The notes beneath the pieces were generated by a model. That model had not been told where the DNA came from and did no database searches. It was given only the letters and a program-made list of their open reading frames with translations. Position numbers and translations under genes: made by a program. 64,000 bases of DNA from Streptomyces albus subsp. albus (lineage in GTDB: Bacteria; Actinomycetota; Actinomycetes; Streptomycetales; Streptomycetaceae), in NCBI RefSeq assembly GCF_000725885.1, contig NZ_JODR01000022.1, positions 122,077-186,076 on the forward strand. Reading direction: 5' to 3'. This document shows positions 44,856 to 54,252 of this stretch, one piece after another (positions within the stretch are counted from its first letter, which is position 1; each line of letters starts with the position of its first letter).

Positions 44856-45236
44856 CGGAGATCAGTTCCCGGGCGGTGCGCCACTTGACCGCACGGAGGG
44901 CAAGCCGGCCCTGGGCGCTCGCGAGGCGCGGTCACCGTAAGGAACAGAGCCGACCCAACGCCAAACCAGGTGGGAAGACGTGAGCCGTGCGCCGACGGCC
45001 CGCGACCGTCCGCCGTCTCGTGCCGGCCCGTGACCGTCGCCGCCTCGTGCCGGCCCGTGACCGTCCGCCGCCTCCTGTCGGCCCGCGACCGGTCGCCGTC
45101 TCGTGCCGGGCCGTGCCATCCGGCGAGTCCGGCAAAGGGGGCTCGTGGAGGGGGACCGGCACCTAGTCTGGCGGGTGGATCACAGTGTGGTGGCTGGCGT
45201 GCTGCGCCATCGCGTCTGTTGGGAGGGGGTGGGGCA
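44856..45236. other. non-coding stretch with tandem repeats, 5' of the PLD operon
   Basis: Contains four GC-rich tandem units (see repeat entry) and probably the promoter of the operon at 45237. I support no gene here. Confidence 0.4.
44997..45107. repeat. four tandem 27-28-bp repeats
   Basis: Four adjacent units of the form GGCCCGTGACCGTCCGCCGC followed by CTCGTGCC: 44997-45024, 45025-45051, 45052-45079 and 45080-45107, each differing by one to three bases, with a partial fifth. They lie 130-240 bp upstream of the coupled DUF6361-like/PLD genes. Confidence 0.75.
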
Positions 45237-46778
45237 GTGACCACGCGTGTTCAGGGGCCGGCATGGGCGGTGGAAGGGCTCGGAGTGCGGGCCGGGAAGT
45301 ACCCGTTGGCCGTGGAGGGCCCGGTGATGCGGGCGGTCGACCGCTTGGTGCCGGGTGTTTCCACCGTGACCCGCTACATCCGTTATCACTCGCTGTACGC
45401 GGCGATCGCCGCACATGCCGAGCGGAAAGCTCTGGACCTGGTCGCCTGCCGTCGGCTGGTCCGTCGCTGCGAGGTGTTGATGGCCGCGCTCCATCGTGAT
45501 GCCGAGACCGCCGAGGACACGTGGTTCCCGCACGGCGTCGATCGGGTGCGGCGGTTCCGTACGCAGGAGCTGGACCTGGCCCGGGCGGCCGACGAAGAGA
45601 ATCTGAACCAGTCCTATTCGCCGCGTCGTTGGGGTTTCTGGGACCAGTACGGAGGCTCGGCCACGGTTCTCCGGACCGTGGAGGTCCGGGACGGAGCGCT
45701 TCGGCCGGGTCGGCATCCCTGCCCTGCGGCCCTGCGCGAACTGTTCGCCCCGCTGCTCTCGCTCGCCGAGCGGGACGTGGTGCCCCTCGACGAGCTGGAC
45801 CGGGCAGGTCAGGCCGCGCTCGGCGTACCGTCCCCGGCCGAGCAGGACTGGCTGACGCGGGTGCTGACAGCCACGGACAGCGGCGGCAGGCACGCACCTC
45901 GGGACTGGGAAGCGTCCGACCGCACCCGCAGGGCCGCCTTCCGGATCCTCGCCCGGGCGATCGTCCTGCACGGCCGGGACGGGCAGGACCACCAGGAGAC
46001 GCTGCGCTCGGCCGTCGCCTTCGGCCAGGAGGTCACCACCGATCCGGTCCTGTCCGCCATTCCGGAGACGGCGGGCTGGCGAGGACTGCTGCTGCGTCAC
46101 TACTCCGTGGGTGCCTGGCGCAGACTGTGGTCCGCTCTGGTTTCCAGCATCGGGTCCAAGGAGGGTGAGGCGGACCGGACGGCGCAGGAACTGCGTGACT
46201 GGCTGGCGGAGCAGGCCCCGGCGGGAGACGTACGGGGCGTCCTGCGCGATCTGCCGCCGCTCCAGGGTCCGGGCGGGGTGCTCCTGCCGGCCGAGCAGCG
46301 GCTTCTCGAGACGGGCGACGGCGGGCCCATGACCGATGTGAGGCTGCTGCTGGTGGGCGCTCTGCGGTCCAGGGAGGGGCACCTGCCCGACGACGTACGC
46401 GCCGTCTTCCTCGGCCGGCAGCGTCGTTCGGCGGAGTTCCTCGACCCGACGTGGGTCGACGGCCTCATCCATGACTACGGGGACCGGCCGGTCCGCGACC
46501 TGGCGGCCCGGCTGGTGGACGACATGCTGGCCCAGTCGCGCCGGGTGGCGCTCGCCAAGCTGCGCACCGACCCCGCGACAGGCGGGCTGAAGATCTTCTC
46601 GCGGCTGCACGTACGCAACGAGCGTTACTTCAAGACCGGGGACGAGGGTGATGCCGACATCGGCACGCGCATTCCCCAACTGGGTTTCTTCGGTCGGCAG
46701 CTCGGGCTCTTCGTCGTCCGGGACGGCTGTCACATCGTCACGGAACGCGGCCTCGGGATCCTGGAGGCGGGGCGGTGA
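45237..46778 (+). CDS. putative defence-system protein, DUF6361-like N-terminus
   Basis: 513 residues from GTG 45237, behind GGAGGGGG. Residues 20-60 (KYPLAVEGPVMRAVDRLVPG, then VSTVTRYIRYHSLYAAI) resemble the LxPGxxxVTxxxRYYxxY pattern at the start of DUF6361-type proteins, which are found beside helicases and PLD nucleases in defence islands. The rest is helical, ending with HVRNERYFKTGDEGDADIGT and an acidic tail. No enzyme motif is evident. The stop overlaps the start of the PLD gene by four bases, so both are made together. The DUF6361 link is from memory and tentative. Confidence 0.6.
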   Translation: MTTRVQGPAWAVEGLGVRAGKYPLAVEGPVMRAVDRLVPGVSTVTRYIRYHSLYAAIAAHAERKALDLVACRRLVRRCEVLMAALHRDAETAEDTWFPHGVDRVRRFRTQELDLARAADEENLNQSYSPRRWGFWDQYGGSATVLRTVEVRDGALRPGRHPCPAALRELFAPLLSLAERDVVPLDELDRAGQAALGVPSPAEQDWLTRVLTATDSGGRHAPRDWEASDRTRRAAFRILARAIVLHGRDGQDHQETLRSAVAFGQEVTTDPVLSAIPETAGWRGLLLRHYSVGAWRRLWSALVSSIGSKEGEADRTAQELRDWLAEQAPAGDVRGVLRDLPPLQGPGGVLLPAEQRLLETGDGGPMTDVRLLLVGALRSREGHLPDDVRAVFLGRQRRSAEFLDPTWVDGLIHDYGDRPVRDLAARLVDDMLAQSRRVALAKLRTDPATGGLKIFSRLHVRNERYFKTGDEGDADIGTRIPQLGFFGRQLGLFVVRDGCHIVTERGLGILEAGR

Positions 46779-49489
46779 GCGCGGCGCGGCACACCCGGTT
46801 CGCGTCCCCGTACAGCCTGCTGAGCGAGTGGGCCGTGCGGGCCGACAAACAGGCACTGCACGAAGTGCTCCTCCTCGGGTACACCGTCGACCTCCCCTTC
46901 CTGGAACGGTTCGCGATCCCGGCAGCACGTGGCCTGGGTGCCCGCACGGCGGTGATCGGCGATGCCGCCCAAGGGCTGTACGACCCGGTCGATGTGCGCA
47001 TGGCGGGCCGCGACTATCTGCACGGCCTCGCCCGCTGCCGGGGGGCCTTCCACCCCAAGGTCGTCCTGCTGCTCGGGGAACACGCCTGCCGGCTGGCCGT
47101 CGGGTCGGGGAATCCGACACTGTCCGGCTGGGGGGCCAACGACGAGCTGTGGACCGTGGTCGAGACCGAGGACGGCGCCTCACATCCCCTGCTCGCCGAC
47201 CTCGCGCACTGGTTGGAAAAGTTGCCCGACGTCGTGGGGATGGCCCGCTGGACGGCGGATCACCTGAGAGAACTCGCGAAACTGCTGTGCGAGCGGCACG
47301 CTCACGCCTCCGCCTGCCAGGGCTCCGGCCCACGGCTCGTGCACAACCTCCACCGGAGTCTGCTGGACCAGTTGCCGTCGGGCCCCGTCGACGAGGTCCG
47401 GGCGTACGCTCCGTTCATCGATCCCGAGGCCCGCGCGCTGCGCGCACTCGTCGACCGCATGTCCCCGGGGAAGGTCACGCTCGGCCTCCAGCCGCGCTGG
47501 TCGAGCTACGACGCCGAGACGGTCCAAAACGCGCTCGACGGCCGCGCTGTGGGCATCCGGCTCCTGGAGGAGACGCGGATGCGGCACGGCAAGTTCATCG
47601 AGTGGCGCACCGGTGAGCGCCGGCACGCACTCACCGGAAGCCCCAACCTCACCCGTGCCGCCCTGTGCGAGAGCACCGAGGGTGGGGGCAACTGCGAACT
47701 CGCCGTACTCTCCGCCGACACCCTGCCCCTGCTGCCGGAAGAAGGCCCCTCCACCGCGCTCGCCGACCTGAAGGGCCGCACCCTTCGGCCGCACCCCGCC
47801 GGTGACGGCCGCGCGCTCGTCCTGCTGGGTGCCAAGACGGACAGCGAGGGGCTCCACGTCCTACTGGCCTGCGGCGAACCGGCCCCCGTCCTGATCAGCA
47901 CCTCCCCGGAGGGGGCGCCGGGCTCCTGGACCGAAGTGGGGCCCATCCCTCCCGGAAGGACGGAGTTCTCCTTCCCGACGCCGGACGTGCCCGGTGCTGC
48001 CGTGCGCGCCACGTGCGTCCGCCCCGACGGCAGCAGCGTCGAGTCGTCCGTGGTCTTCGTCTACAGCCCCGTTCAGTGCGCGCGTCGCTCCATCCACGAC
48101 AGCGGGCCCCGGCTTAGGTACGACTACACCGCCCAGGCGCTCTTCACCGACGAACATGCCGCACGGCGCTTCGAGGCGGACCTCCTGCGGCTGCGCGAGT
48201 TCGCGGCCGACAGGTCCGTATCCCGGCCGAGTCCGGCGACGGAGGGTGCGGCGCACGCCGTGGTCACGAGCGATGTCGACCGCTGGGACGCCTACCTCGC
48301 CGACTGCCGCCGGATGCTCGGGCTGCCACTGACCGAGCTGGCGTTGGGCTCCGTGCAGATGGATCTGCCCCAGGCACCGGCCCCGGGGTGGACCGTCTCG
48401 GCGGTGACCTCCACCGCGACCGCAGGGGAGGACGAGGACGACGCCGCGGAAGCGGAGGGCGAGGACCCCGTCGAGGCCGAGGCACCGCGCGTCCCCAGCG
48501 TTCCCCCTGACCAGCGCCCCCGCTGCCGCAGTTGGGCGCGGCGCTGGGCCGACACGCTCGTCGAACCCGAGAGGCTCGTGGAACCGGGCACGCGCGACGG
48601 CTCCGGCACCGCTGCGGCGCCGCGACGGGCGCAACCGCTTCCGATACGGCTGCTGGTGGCGGGTCTGTACATCCAGCTCCTGGCCGCAAGGGTCTGGGAC
48701 GACGACGATCACAGCTGGCGCGAGGATCTGAGCGGCCTTCTCGACGCCCTCGCGTTCGGGGACGGGCCGGGGGACGGTACGGCCGGACGGGAGGCGCCAC
48801 CCGAGACCGGACGGCGTGTGGACGCGGTGGCGGCCGTCCTGATGACCCTGCTCAGCCAGGACGCCACCTTCACCGGTGGCGGCGAGCACGACGTGCTGGC
48901 CGCCCGCGCGTGGCGGAAGCACAAGCACATGATCGCCCGTGCCGACCCCGCCGAGGCAAAGGATCTGATGCTGCCACCGGAGCAGGCGCTCGCTCGCGTG
49001 GCGTCGTGGAGCGAGGTGGAACGGCTCGTGGCCCTTGCCGAGGAGGACGATCCGCACGCCGAGGCGATCGAGGAACTCTCCAAGGCGGGGTGGTCCGTCA
49101 GCTACGAGGACGGGATCTGGGAAGTCACCGGCTCTTTCGGAAACCCGGTCCCGGTCGTGGCCAGAGCCGCCGACCGACTCGGCCGCCACCACACCGGGAG
49201 CGTGCTCGTCCGTGCCACCGGAAGAAAGCGGTGGGCGTTCGCGGCCTGGGCCGGGTCCGGGCTAATCCTGCTCAATTCCCCGGCACGCGCGTGGCGCACG
49301 TACGAGGTGCGTGCCCCGGCCACTCCGGAGTCGCGGTTCGCCGGCGGCGACTTGTCCGCCGTCCCCGGCCTGGTGGGCGCACCGTCCCCGCTCCGCTCGG
49401 GCCCGCCCGATGCCTTGAGGACGGTCCTGGCCGAAGCGGGTTTGACGTACCCGGAGTTGATACGGCGACTGTTCGAGGACGTTCCGTGA
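46775..49489 (+). CDS. phospholipase D-like nuclease-type protein
   Basis: 904 residues from GTG 46775, coupled to the upstream gene through a GTGA overlap. Two PLD-type motifs are present: FHPKVVLLL with GSGNPT (His93, Lys95, Asn113) and HGKFIEW with GSPNLT (His271, Lys273, Asn291). The Asp that normally follows HxKx4 is not conserved in either. The spacing fits one complete two-motif active site. The C-terminal 600 residues have an acidic region (about 545-575, EDEDDAAEAEGEDPVEAEA), and a final domain with KAGWSVSYEDGIWEVTG. PLD proteins of this kind act as nucleases in several defence systems. No helicase gene follows. Confidence 0.8.
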   Translation: MSAARHTRFASPYSLLSEWAVRADKQALHEVLLLGYTVDLPFLERFAIPAARGLGARTAVIGDAAQGLYDPVDVRMAGRDYLHGLARCRGAFHPKVVLLLGEHACRLAVGSGNPTLSGWGANDELWTVVETEDGASHPLLADLAHWLEKLPDVVGMARWTADHLRELAKLLCERHAHASACQGSGPRLVHNLHRSLLDQLPSGPVDEVRAYAPFIDPEARALRALVDRMSPGKVTLGLQPRWSSYDAETVQNALDGRAVGIRLLEETRMRHGKFIEWRTGERRHALTGSPNLTRAALCESTEGGGNCELAVLSADTLPLLPEEGPSTALADLKGRTLRPHPAGDGRALVLLGAKTDSEGLHVLLACGEPAPVLISTSPEGAPGSWTEVGPIPPGRTEFSFPTPDVPGAAVRATCVRPDGSSVESSVVFVYSPVQCARRSIHDSGPRLRYDYTAQALFTDEHAARRFEADLLRLREFAADRSVSRPSPATEGAAHAVVTSDVDRWDAYLADCRRMLGLPLTELALGSVQMDLPQAPAPGWTVSAVTSTATAGEDEDDAAEAEGEDPVEAEAPRVPSVPPDQRPRCRSWARRWADTLVEPERLVEPGTRDGSGTAAAPRRAQPLPIRLLVAGLYIQLLAARVWDDDDHSWREDLSGLLDALAFGDGPGDGTAGREAPPETGRRVDAVAAVLMTLLSQDATFTGGGEHDVLAARAWRKHKHMIARADPAEAKDLMLPPEQALARVASWSEVERLVALAEEDDPHAEAIEELSKAGWSVSYEDGIWEVTGSFGNPVPVVARAADRLGRHHTGSVLVRATGRKRWAFAAWAGSGLILLNSPARAWRTYEVRAPATPESRFAGGDLSAVPGLVGAPSPLRSGPPDALRTVLAEAGLTYPELIRRLFEDVP

Positions 49490-49716
49490 GGACGTTCTCT
49501 GAGGCTCTGTGCTGCACGGAGTTGGATCGGCCCTGTCCGAAGCCGCCTCGCCGTACCCTCGGCCACGGCGGGCGTCACGAGTGGCGGCGGAACCGGCGTC
49601 GAAGAGGGCGGTGTCGTGGCCGACGGCAAACAGGCGGAGCGGGACCGGTCGCTTGCCGTTGTCCCGGTTCGGTGACGGGCGTGAGCGGTTGGCTGAGGGG
49701 GCCGTACGTTGACGGC

Positions 49717-50870
49717 ATGAGAACCCGTATCGCCGTGGTCGGCAGCGGCCCTGCCGGCCTCACCTTCGCCCGCGTCCTGCACCGTCACGGCCACCCTGTC
49801 ACCGTCCTCGAACGTGATGCCGCCCCCGACGCCCGGCCGCCCGGCGGCACGCTGGACCTGCACGAGGGGATGGGCCAACTGGCGCTGGAGAAGGCGGGAC
49901 TGTCGGCCGAGTTCCAGGCGCTGTCCCGTCCCGAGGGCCAGGCCATGCGCATCCTGGACCCGGACGGGACCGTCCTCCGTGACTGGCGGCCCCGCCCGGG
50001 CGAACTGGCCAATCCGGAGATCGACCGGGGGCAGCTCCGCGACATGCTGCTCGGCCCTGTTGAGGTGCGGTGGGGGCGGCGCGTGACGGAAGTGGTGCCG
50101 AAGGGGCGGGACGGCGTGCTGGTCCGTTTCGCGGACGGGCAGGAGGAGACGTTCGACCTGGTGATCGGCGCGGACGGCGCCTGGTCCCGGGTCCGGCCGG
50201 CGGTTTCGTCCGCGACGCCGCAGTACACGGGCGTCACCTTCGTCGAGACCTCCCTGGACGACATCGACAGCCGCCACCCCCGCCTCGCCCGGCTGGTCGG
50301 CGACGGTTCCGTGGCCGTGTACGGCGTGAACCGCTCGCTCGTCGCCCAGCGCAACAGCGGTGGCCACGTCAAGGTGTACGCCCAGTTCCGGGTGCCGCTG
50401 GGCCGGCAGGCGCACCCTGACCGGGAGCCGGCCCCGGACCACCGCCCGGACCCGGACGATGCCGAGGCTGTGCGCTCACGCCTGCTGGCTCTTTTCGACG
50501 GCTGGGACGCTTCCGTCCTCGATCTCCTCCGCCAGGGCACGGCTTTCGTCCACCGTCCCTCCACGCCCTGCCCGCTCCGCACACCTGGGAGCACGTCCCC
50601 GGGGTGACGCTGCTGGGCGACGCCGCCCATCTGATGCCTCCGCTGGGGGTGGGCGCGAACCTCGCGATGCTGGAAGGCGCCGAACTCGCCGAGTCCCTCG
50701 TCGCGGCCGACGGCTCCGGGGAACCGGACGAGGTGGTGCGCACCTTCGAGGAACGGATGTGGGCGCGGGCCGGCAGGTGGGCGAGGATGACGATGGCCGG
50801 TCTGGAGCGGCTCGTGGGCCCGGACCCCTCCGAAGCCCTCGCCCTCTTCGACGAGGTTCAGCCGTCCTGA
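49717..50870 (+). pseudogene. TetX-like FAD monooxygenase, single-base frameshift
   Basis: It starts at ATG 49717 (MRTRIAVVGSGPAGLTFARV), with the GxGxxG FAD motif, then VTVLERD, GGTLDLHEGMGQLALEK, and IGADGAWSRVRPAV (second FAD motif). This frame ends at a stop near 50607. The remaining part (ALPAPHTWEHVPGVTLLGDA, AHLMPPLGVGANLAMLEGAE) continues in the next frame to 50870. A one-base deletion near 50555-50561 explains it; restoring the base gives about 384 residues, the TetX/PgaE size. It may be a real loss or a sequencing error. Confidence 0.85.
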
Positions 50871-50905
50871 CCGCCGGGCCCCGCACCGCCTGCCGCCCGG
50901 CGGTC
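50869..50905 (+). terminator. terminator hairpin
   Basis: GACCGCCGGG (50869-50878), 17-base loop, CCCGGCGGTC (50896-50905), a perfect 10-bp stem overlapping the stop of the monooxygenase frame, before the convergent gene ending at 51073. Confidence 0.75.
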
Positions 50906-51072
50906 CCGGCCCATGTGACCCCGGCCCGATGGCCCCGGGGTGCGGGGCTCCGGCCCGTGTGGGGCCGGTCCGTGTGCGTCCGGCCTGTGTGGGGCCGGCC
51001 CGCGCGGGGCCGGAACGTGGAGGGCCGGGGCGGCGGTGCGCCCCGGCCCATGGCACCGTGTGCGCGGTTCCG

Positions 51073-51912
51073 TCAGGCGCCCGGCGGTATCCGGGACGGC
51101 CGTGCCGGGCCGCGGGCGAGGCGGTAGCCGCCGAGGCCGAAGAGGAGGGTGAGAACCCCTCCCGCGACCGTCCAGACCCAGCGGTCGGACCACCAGCCGG
51201 AGGACCAGCCGTCCTCCGGCTCGACGGTCGCGGAGGCCGTCTGCCGGGTGGCGCTCGGACTCGGCTCGCCGTCGTCCTTCTCGTTCTGTCCGTCCTCGAC
51301 GGAAGCACCGGGGACCAGGGGAGTGGACAGGGCGCCGTCGACCGCGTGCGCGCCGCCGGCGTTCTTGGTGGTGGCCTCGACCTGCGCCCGGACCGGGAGG
51401 CCGAGGTCCTTCTCAGGGGCGTCGGTGACGGTCAGCCGCAGGTAGTAGCTGCCCGGCAGCGGGTGGTCGGACCACGGGTCGGCCAGGGAGTGCACCGTGC
51501 GCACAGTGCAGGACAGCTCGACCGATTCCGCATCCTGGGCGGCGACCCGGCTCTGCATGCCGTACATGCACGGCTGTCGGCGGCGCAGACCGTCGTACAC
51601 GTCGATGCGCCAGGTCGCCTCGCCGTGCCGGGCGGACGACTCCGGCAGTGTGACCTTGGCCTTCATCGTGGCGCGCTGCCCGGCGTCGACGGGGAACGCC
51701 CAGTACAGGTAGTCGCCGCTGGACGCGCTCGCAGTGGCCGACTGTCCGGGCGGAACGGCTGGTGCGTCACGGAAGCCGGTGCCGGCCCGGGTCGGCCCGG
51801 CCGAGCTGTCCCCGGCGTCGGGCGAGGGGGTGTCCGCGACCGCGGTGCCGGTGAAGGTGAGAGCGGCTGCGCAGGAGAGCACCGCGATCGCCATCATGCG
51901 GGTGAGTCGCAT
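51073..51912 (-). CDS. secreted, C-terminally anchored protein paired with VWA gene
   Basis: 279 residues from ATG 51912, seven bases after GGAGGA. It starts one base into the stop of the VWA gene (TGATG). A Sec signal (MAIAVLSCAAALTFTGTAVA) is followed by an extracellular domain with SGDYLYWAFPVDAGQRATM, two cysteines (CMYGM, LSCTVRT) and a Ser/Thr-rich stalk, then one transmembrane helix (VWTVAGGVLTLLFGLGGYRL) and a basic tail. The domain pattern (YxxFPVxxGQ) resembles the bacterial pre-peptidase-like domain also found in the partner. It probably forms a surface complex with the VWA protein. Confidence 0.75.
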   Translation of the reverse strand: MRLTRMMAIAVLSCAAALTFTGTAVADTPSPDAGDSSAGPTRAGTGFRDAPAVPPGQSATASASSGDYLYWAFPVDAGQRATMKAKVTLPESSARHGEATWRIDVYDGLRRRQPCMYGMQSRVAAQDAESVELSCTVRTVHSLADPWSDHPLPGSYYLRLTVTDAPEKDLGLPVRAQVEATTKNAGGAHAVDGALSTPLVPGASVEDGQNEKDDGEPSPSATRQTASATVEPEDGWSSGWWSDRWVWTVAGGVLTLLFGLGGYRLARGPARPSRIPPGA

Positions 51913-53198
51913 CAGTTGGTCCTCCTGGCGGCGTCGTTCCAGCGCGAGAGCCAGCCCCACAGCAGACCGGCCAGCAGGCCGGTGAGGGCCAGCACGCCCA
52001 GCAGCCACCAGCCGCGGCCCAGGCCGAAGGAGGCCACGTCGGACGCCTCGTCCGGGCCGTCCACCAGGTCGATGGTCAGCTCGACGGGCAGGCCGGGTTC
52101 CCTCTTGACGGAGGCGGGCGCGGAGAAGGAGTTGCTGACCTGGAGGCAGACGGTCTCCTTGGCCGACTCGCCGTCCTCGTCCTCATCCTCGTCGTCGTCG
52201 GCCTGTGCCTTCGGGTAGCGCAAGCCGGTGGAGATCAGGTCGGTGCGTCCGTCGCCCGCCTCGGAGCCGCGGACGATCTCCCGGCCGTGAACGGTGACGG
52301 CACGCAGGAGGACGCCGTAGTCGTTGTCCACGGCGCGGTCGGCGCCGATGCTCACGGAGGCGCGCAGCTCCTGGCCGGGGGCGACGTCCACCCGGTAGAA
52401 GCGGTGCTGGCCGAACTTCTCCCGGTCGGTGTAGAGGCCGGGGCGCAGCCGGGGGGCTTCCGAGCACTGCTGCGCGCCTTCGGTCGCCACCGGAACGGCG
52501 ATCGGGTCGGCCGTACGGTCGACCAACTGACTCACCCGGTCGGACAGTTCGTCGGTGCGCCTGACCGAGGTGTACGTACCACCGGTGGCCTCCGCGATAC
52601 AGCTGAGCTGCTCACGGGTCTTGGCGTCGGGGACCAGGCCGAGCGTGTCGACGGTGAGGTTGATGCCCTTGGCGGCGATCTCGCGCGCCACCTCGCACGG
52701 GTCGAGCGGTGCGCAGGTGTCCTCTCCGTCGGTGATGAGGACGATGCGGCGGGAGCCCTCGCCACCCTCCAGATCGTCCGCCGCGGCCATGAGGGCCGGG
52801 CCGATGGGGGTCCAGCCGGTGGGTGCGAGCGTCGCCACGGCCGTCTTCGCCTCGGTGCGGTCCAGCGGGCCGACCGGGTAGATCTGCCGGGTGTCCTTGC
52901 AGCCGACCTGACGGTCCTCGCCGGGGTAATGGGCGCCCAGGGTCCGGATGCCGAGCTGTACCTCGTCCGGCACCGCGTCGATGACTTCGTTGAACGCCTG
53001 CTTCGCCGCGGCCATCCGGGACTTGCCGTCGATGTCGCGTTTCCGCATGGAACCGCTGACGTCGAGTGTCAGTTCCACTTTGGGGGCGTCCTTGTCCGAC
53101 GTGGGCTCGGCGGTTGCGACGCCGGTCGGCACAAGCCCGAGAGTCAAGGCCGCGAGCAGGGTACAGGCCCCGGTCACCAGCCGTCTTCTGAAGATCAT
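51912..53198 (-). CDS. VWA-domain surface protein
   Basis: 428 residues from ATG 53198 (MIFRRRLVTGACTLLAALTL), a Sec signal. The von Willebrand A domain (about 48-230) has the MIDAS motif DVSGSM (Asp-x-Ser-x-Ser), GWTPIGPAL (the Thr), and ITDGEDTC. A second extracellular domain (HRFYRVDVAPGQELRASVSI) and an acidic linker (DDDEDEDEDGE) lead to a transmembrane helix (GWWLLGVLALTGLLAGLLWG). VWA proteins bind protein ligands through a metal ion. It is coupled to the neighbouring gene at 51073; together they look like a two-component cell-surface unit of unknown role. Confidence 0.85.
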   Translation of the reverse strand: MIFRRRLVTGACTLLAALTLGLVPTGVATAEPTSDKDAPKVELTLDVSGSMRKRDIDGKSRMAAAKQAFNEVIDAVPDEVQLGIRTLGAHYPGEDRQVGCKDTRQIYPVGPLDRTEAKTAVATLAPTGWTPIGPALMAAADDLEGGEGSRRIVLITDGEDTCAPLDPCEVAREIAAKGINLTVDTLGLVPDAKTREQLSCIAEATGGTYTSVRRTDELSDRVSQLVDRTADPIAVPVATEGAQQCSEAPRLRPGLYTDREKFGQHRFYRVDVAPGQELRASVSIGADRAVDNDYGVLLRAVTVHGREIVRGSEAGDGRTDLISTGLRYPKAQADDDEDEDEDGESAKETVCLQVSNSFSAPASVKREPGLPVELTIDLVDGPDEASDVASFGLGRGWWLLGVLALTGLLAGLLWGWLSRWNDAARRTN

Positions 53199-53366
53199 CA
53201 ACAGATCGTATTGAGGATTCAGCAATGATCCAAAACGGTGGCGACCAGGGGGTATTGGGCATCCAGCCCGGCCGTCGCCGGCGTCGCAGCGAGGCGGGGA
53301 CGGCCTTGCGGCCGGCTCGCCCGGCCGGCCCGTGACCGTTACGTGTTCCCGGCTACTTGCCCACCG

Positions 53367-53951
53367 CTACTTGTCCACGGCGAACCGCATCAGGGACTGT
53401 TCGTTGCCCTGCTTGATCTTCCCGGTCTCGTTGATCACCTTGAGCTTCCAGCCGCCGCCGGTACGCGTGGCCTTCGCGATGGCACAGCCGTTGTCGCTGG
53501 TGAGCAGGCTCGGCCAGATGTCGGCGACCTGCTGGCTGCTGCCGCCCGTCGCGTCGTACACCTTGAAGCTGATGTTGCGCGCCTTGTTGAAGGCGCTGCC
53601 CTTCTTGTAAGCGGCGGCGACGAACACGATGGAGGTGATGTTGGACGGGAGCTTGTCGAACTCGACGGTCACCGTCTCGTCGTCGCCGTCCCCGTGGCCG
53701 GTCTGGTTGTCACCGCTGTGCACCAGCGAGCGATTCCCCATCGGGTCGAGGGAGTCAAGACCGGCCAGCCGCACCGGGTCGGGCCCCTGCATCGCGATCG
53801 CGATCAGGTCGAGGTCGGTGCCGGCCTTCCGGCGGAGCTTTCCCAGTACACCACCGCTGCTGCCGGCGGTCGGGTCCCAGGAGACCCCGATGGAAAGATG
53901 GGTCACCCCGTCCAGGTCGGCCGGCTCGTCTTCCTTCGTCAGCGTAATCAT
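53367..53951 (-). CDS. TerD-family stress protein
   Basis: 194 residues from ATG 53951, seven bases after GGAGG. The TerD fold is clear: MITLTKED, LSIGVSWDPTA, DLDLIAIAM, NQTGHGDGDDETVTVEF (calcium-binding acidic loop), and ITSIVFVAAAYKKGSAF. Members bind calcium and are linked to tellurite resistance, stress and development; Streptomyces carries many copies. No other ter gene is next to it. It lies alone between the VWA operon and a decayed trpS. Confidence 0.93.
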   Translation of the reverse strand: MITLTKEDEPADLDGVTHLSIGVSWDPTAGSSGGVLGKLRRKAGTDLDLIAIAMQGPDPVRLAGLDSLDPMGNRSLVHSGDNQTGHGDGDDETVTVEFDKLPSNITSIVFVAAAYKKGSAFNKARNISFKVYDATGGSSQQVADIWPSLLTSDNGCAIAKATRTGGGWKLKVINETGKIKQGNEQSLMRFAVDK

Positions 53952-54252
53952 GGGTAATCCTCCAGGTCGGATATGTGCCAACAGTGTGCCTGGTGCCGTT
54001 CCGCTCCGACCCACCGGGTTTGAGGTGCGCAACCGTCCTGGCGCGGTACGCCACCGCCCGCCCGGCTGTCGTAGCGGGAAGCGCGTCCGGTCTCCTCGCG
54101 GTGGGCGGGGCACCCCGGTGCCGTGGTGGTGACGTACTGGCCTCCGGGCACGGCCCCGCACGAGTTGCCGGGCGACTGCACCAGAGCGGTACCGGCCCCG
54201 GACCTCTGGTGACCACCCGTCACCCGGCTGTGCGCAGGACAGGACCGGAGGC
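53952..54252. other. 301-bp stretch without a gene
   Basis: Promoter region of terD on the left, then sequence before the trpS remnant. I see no supported gene or clear inverted repeat. Confidence 0.3.

Noticed and set aside
50930..51060. Repeated GGCCCGTGTGGGGCCGG-like words between convergent genes
   Set aside because: Low-complexity GC-rich sequence with irregular spacing; not an array and no gene function apparent.
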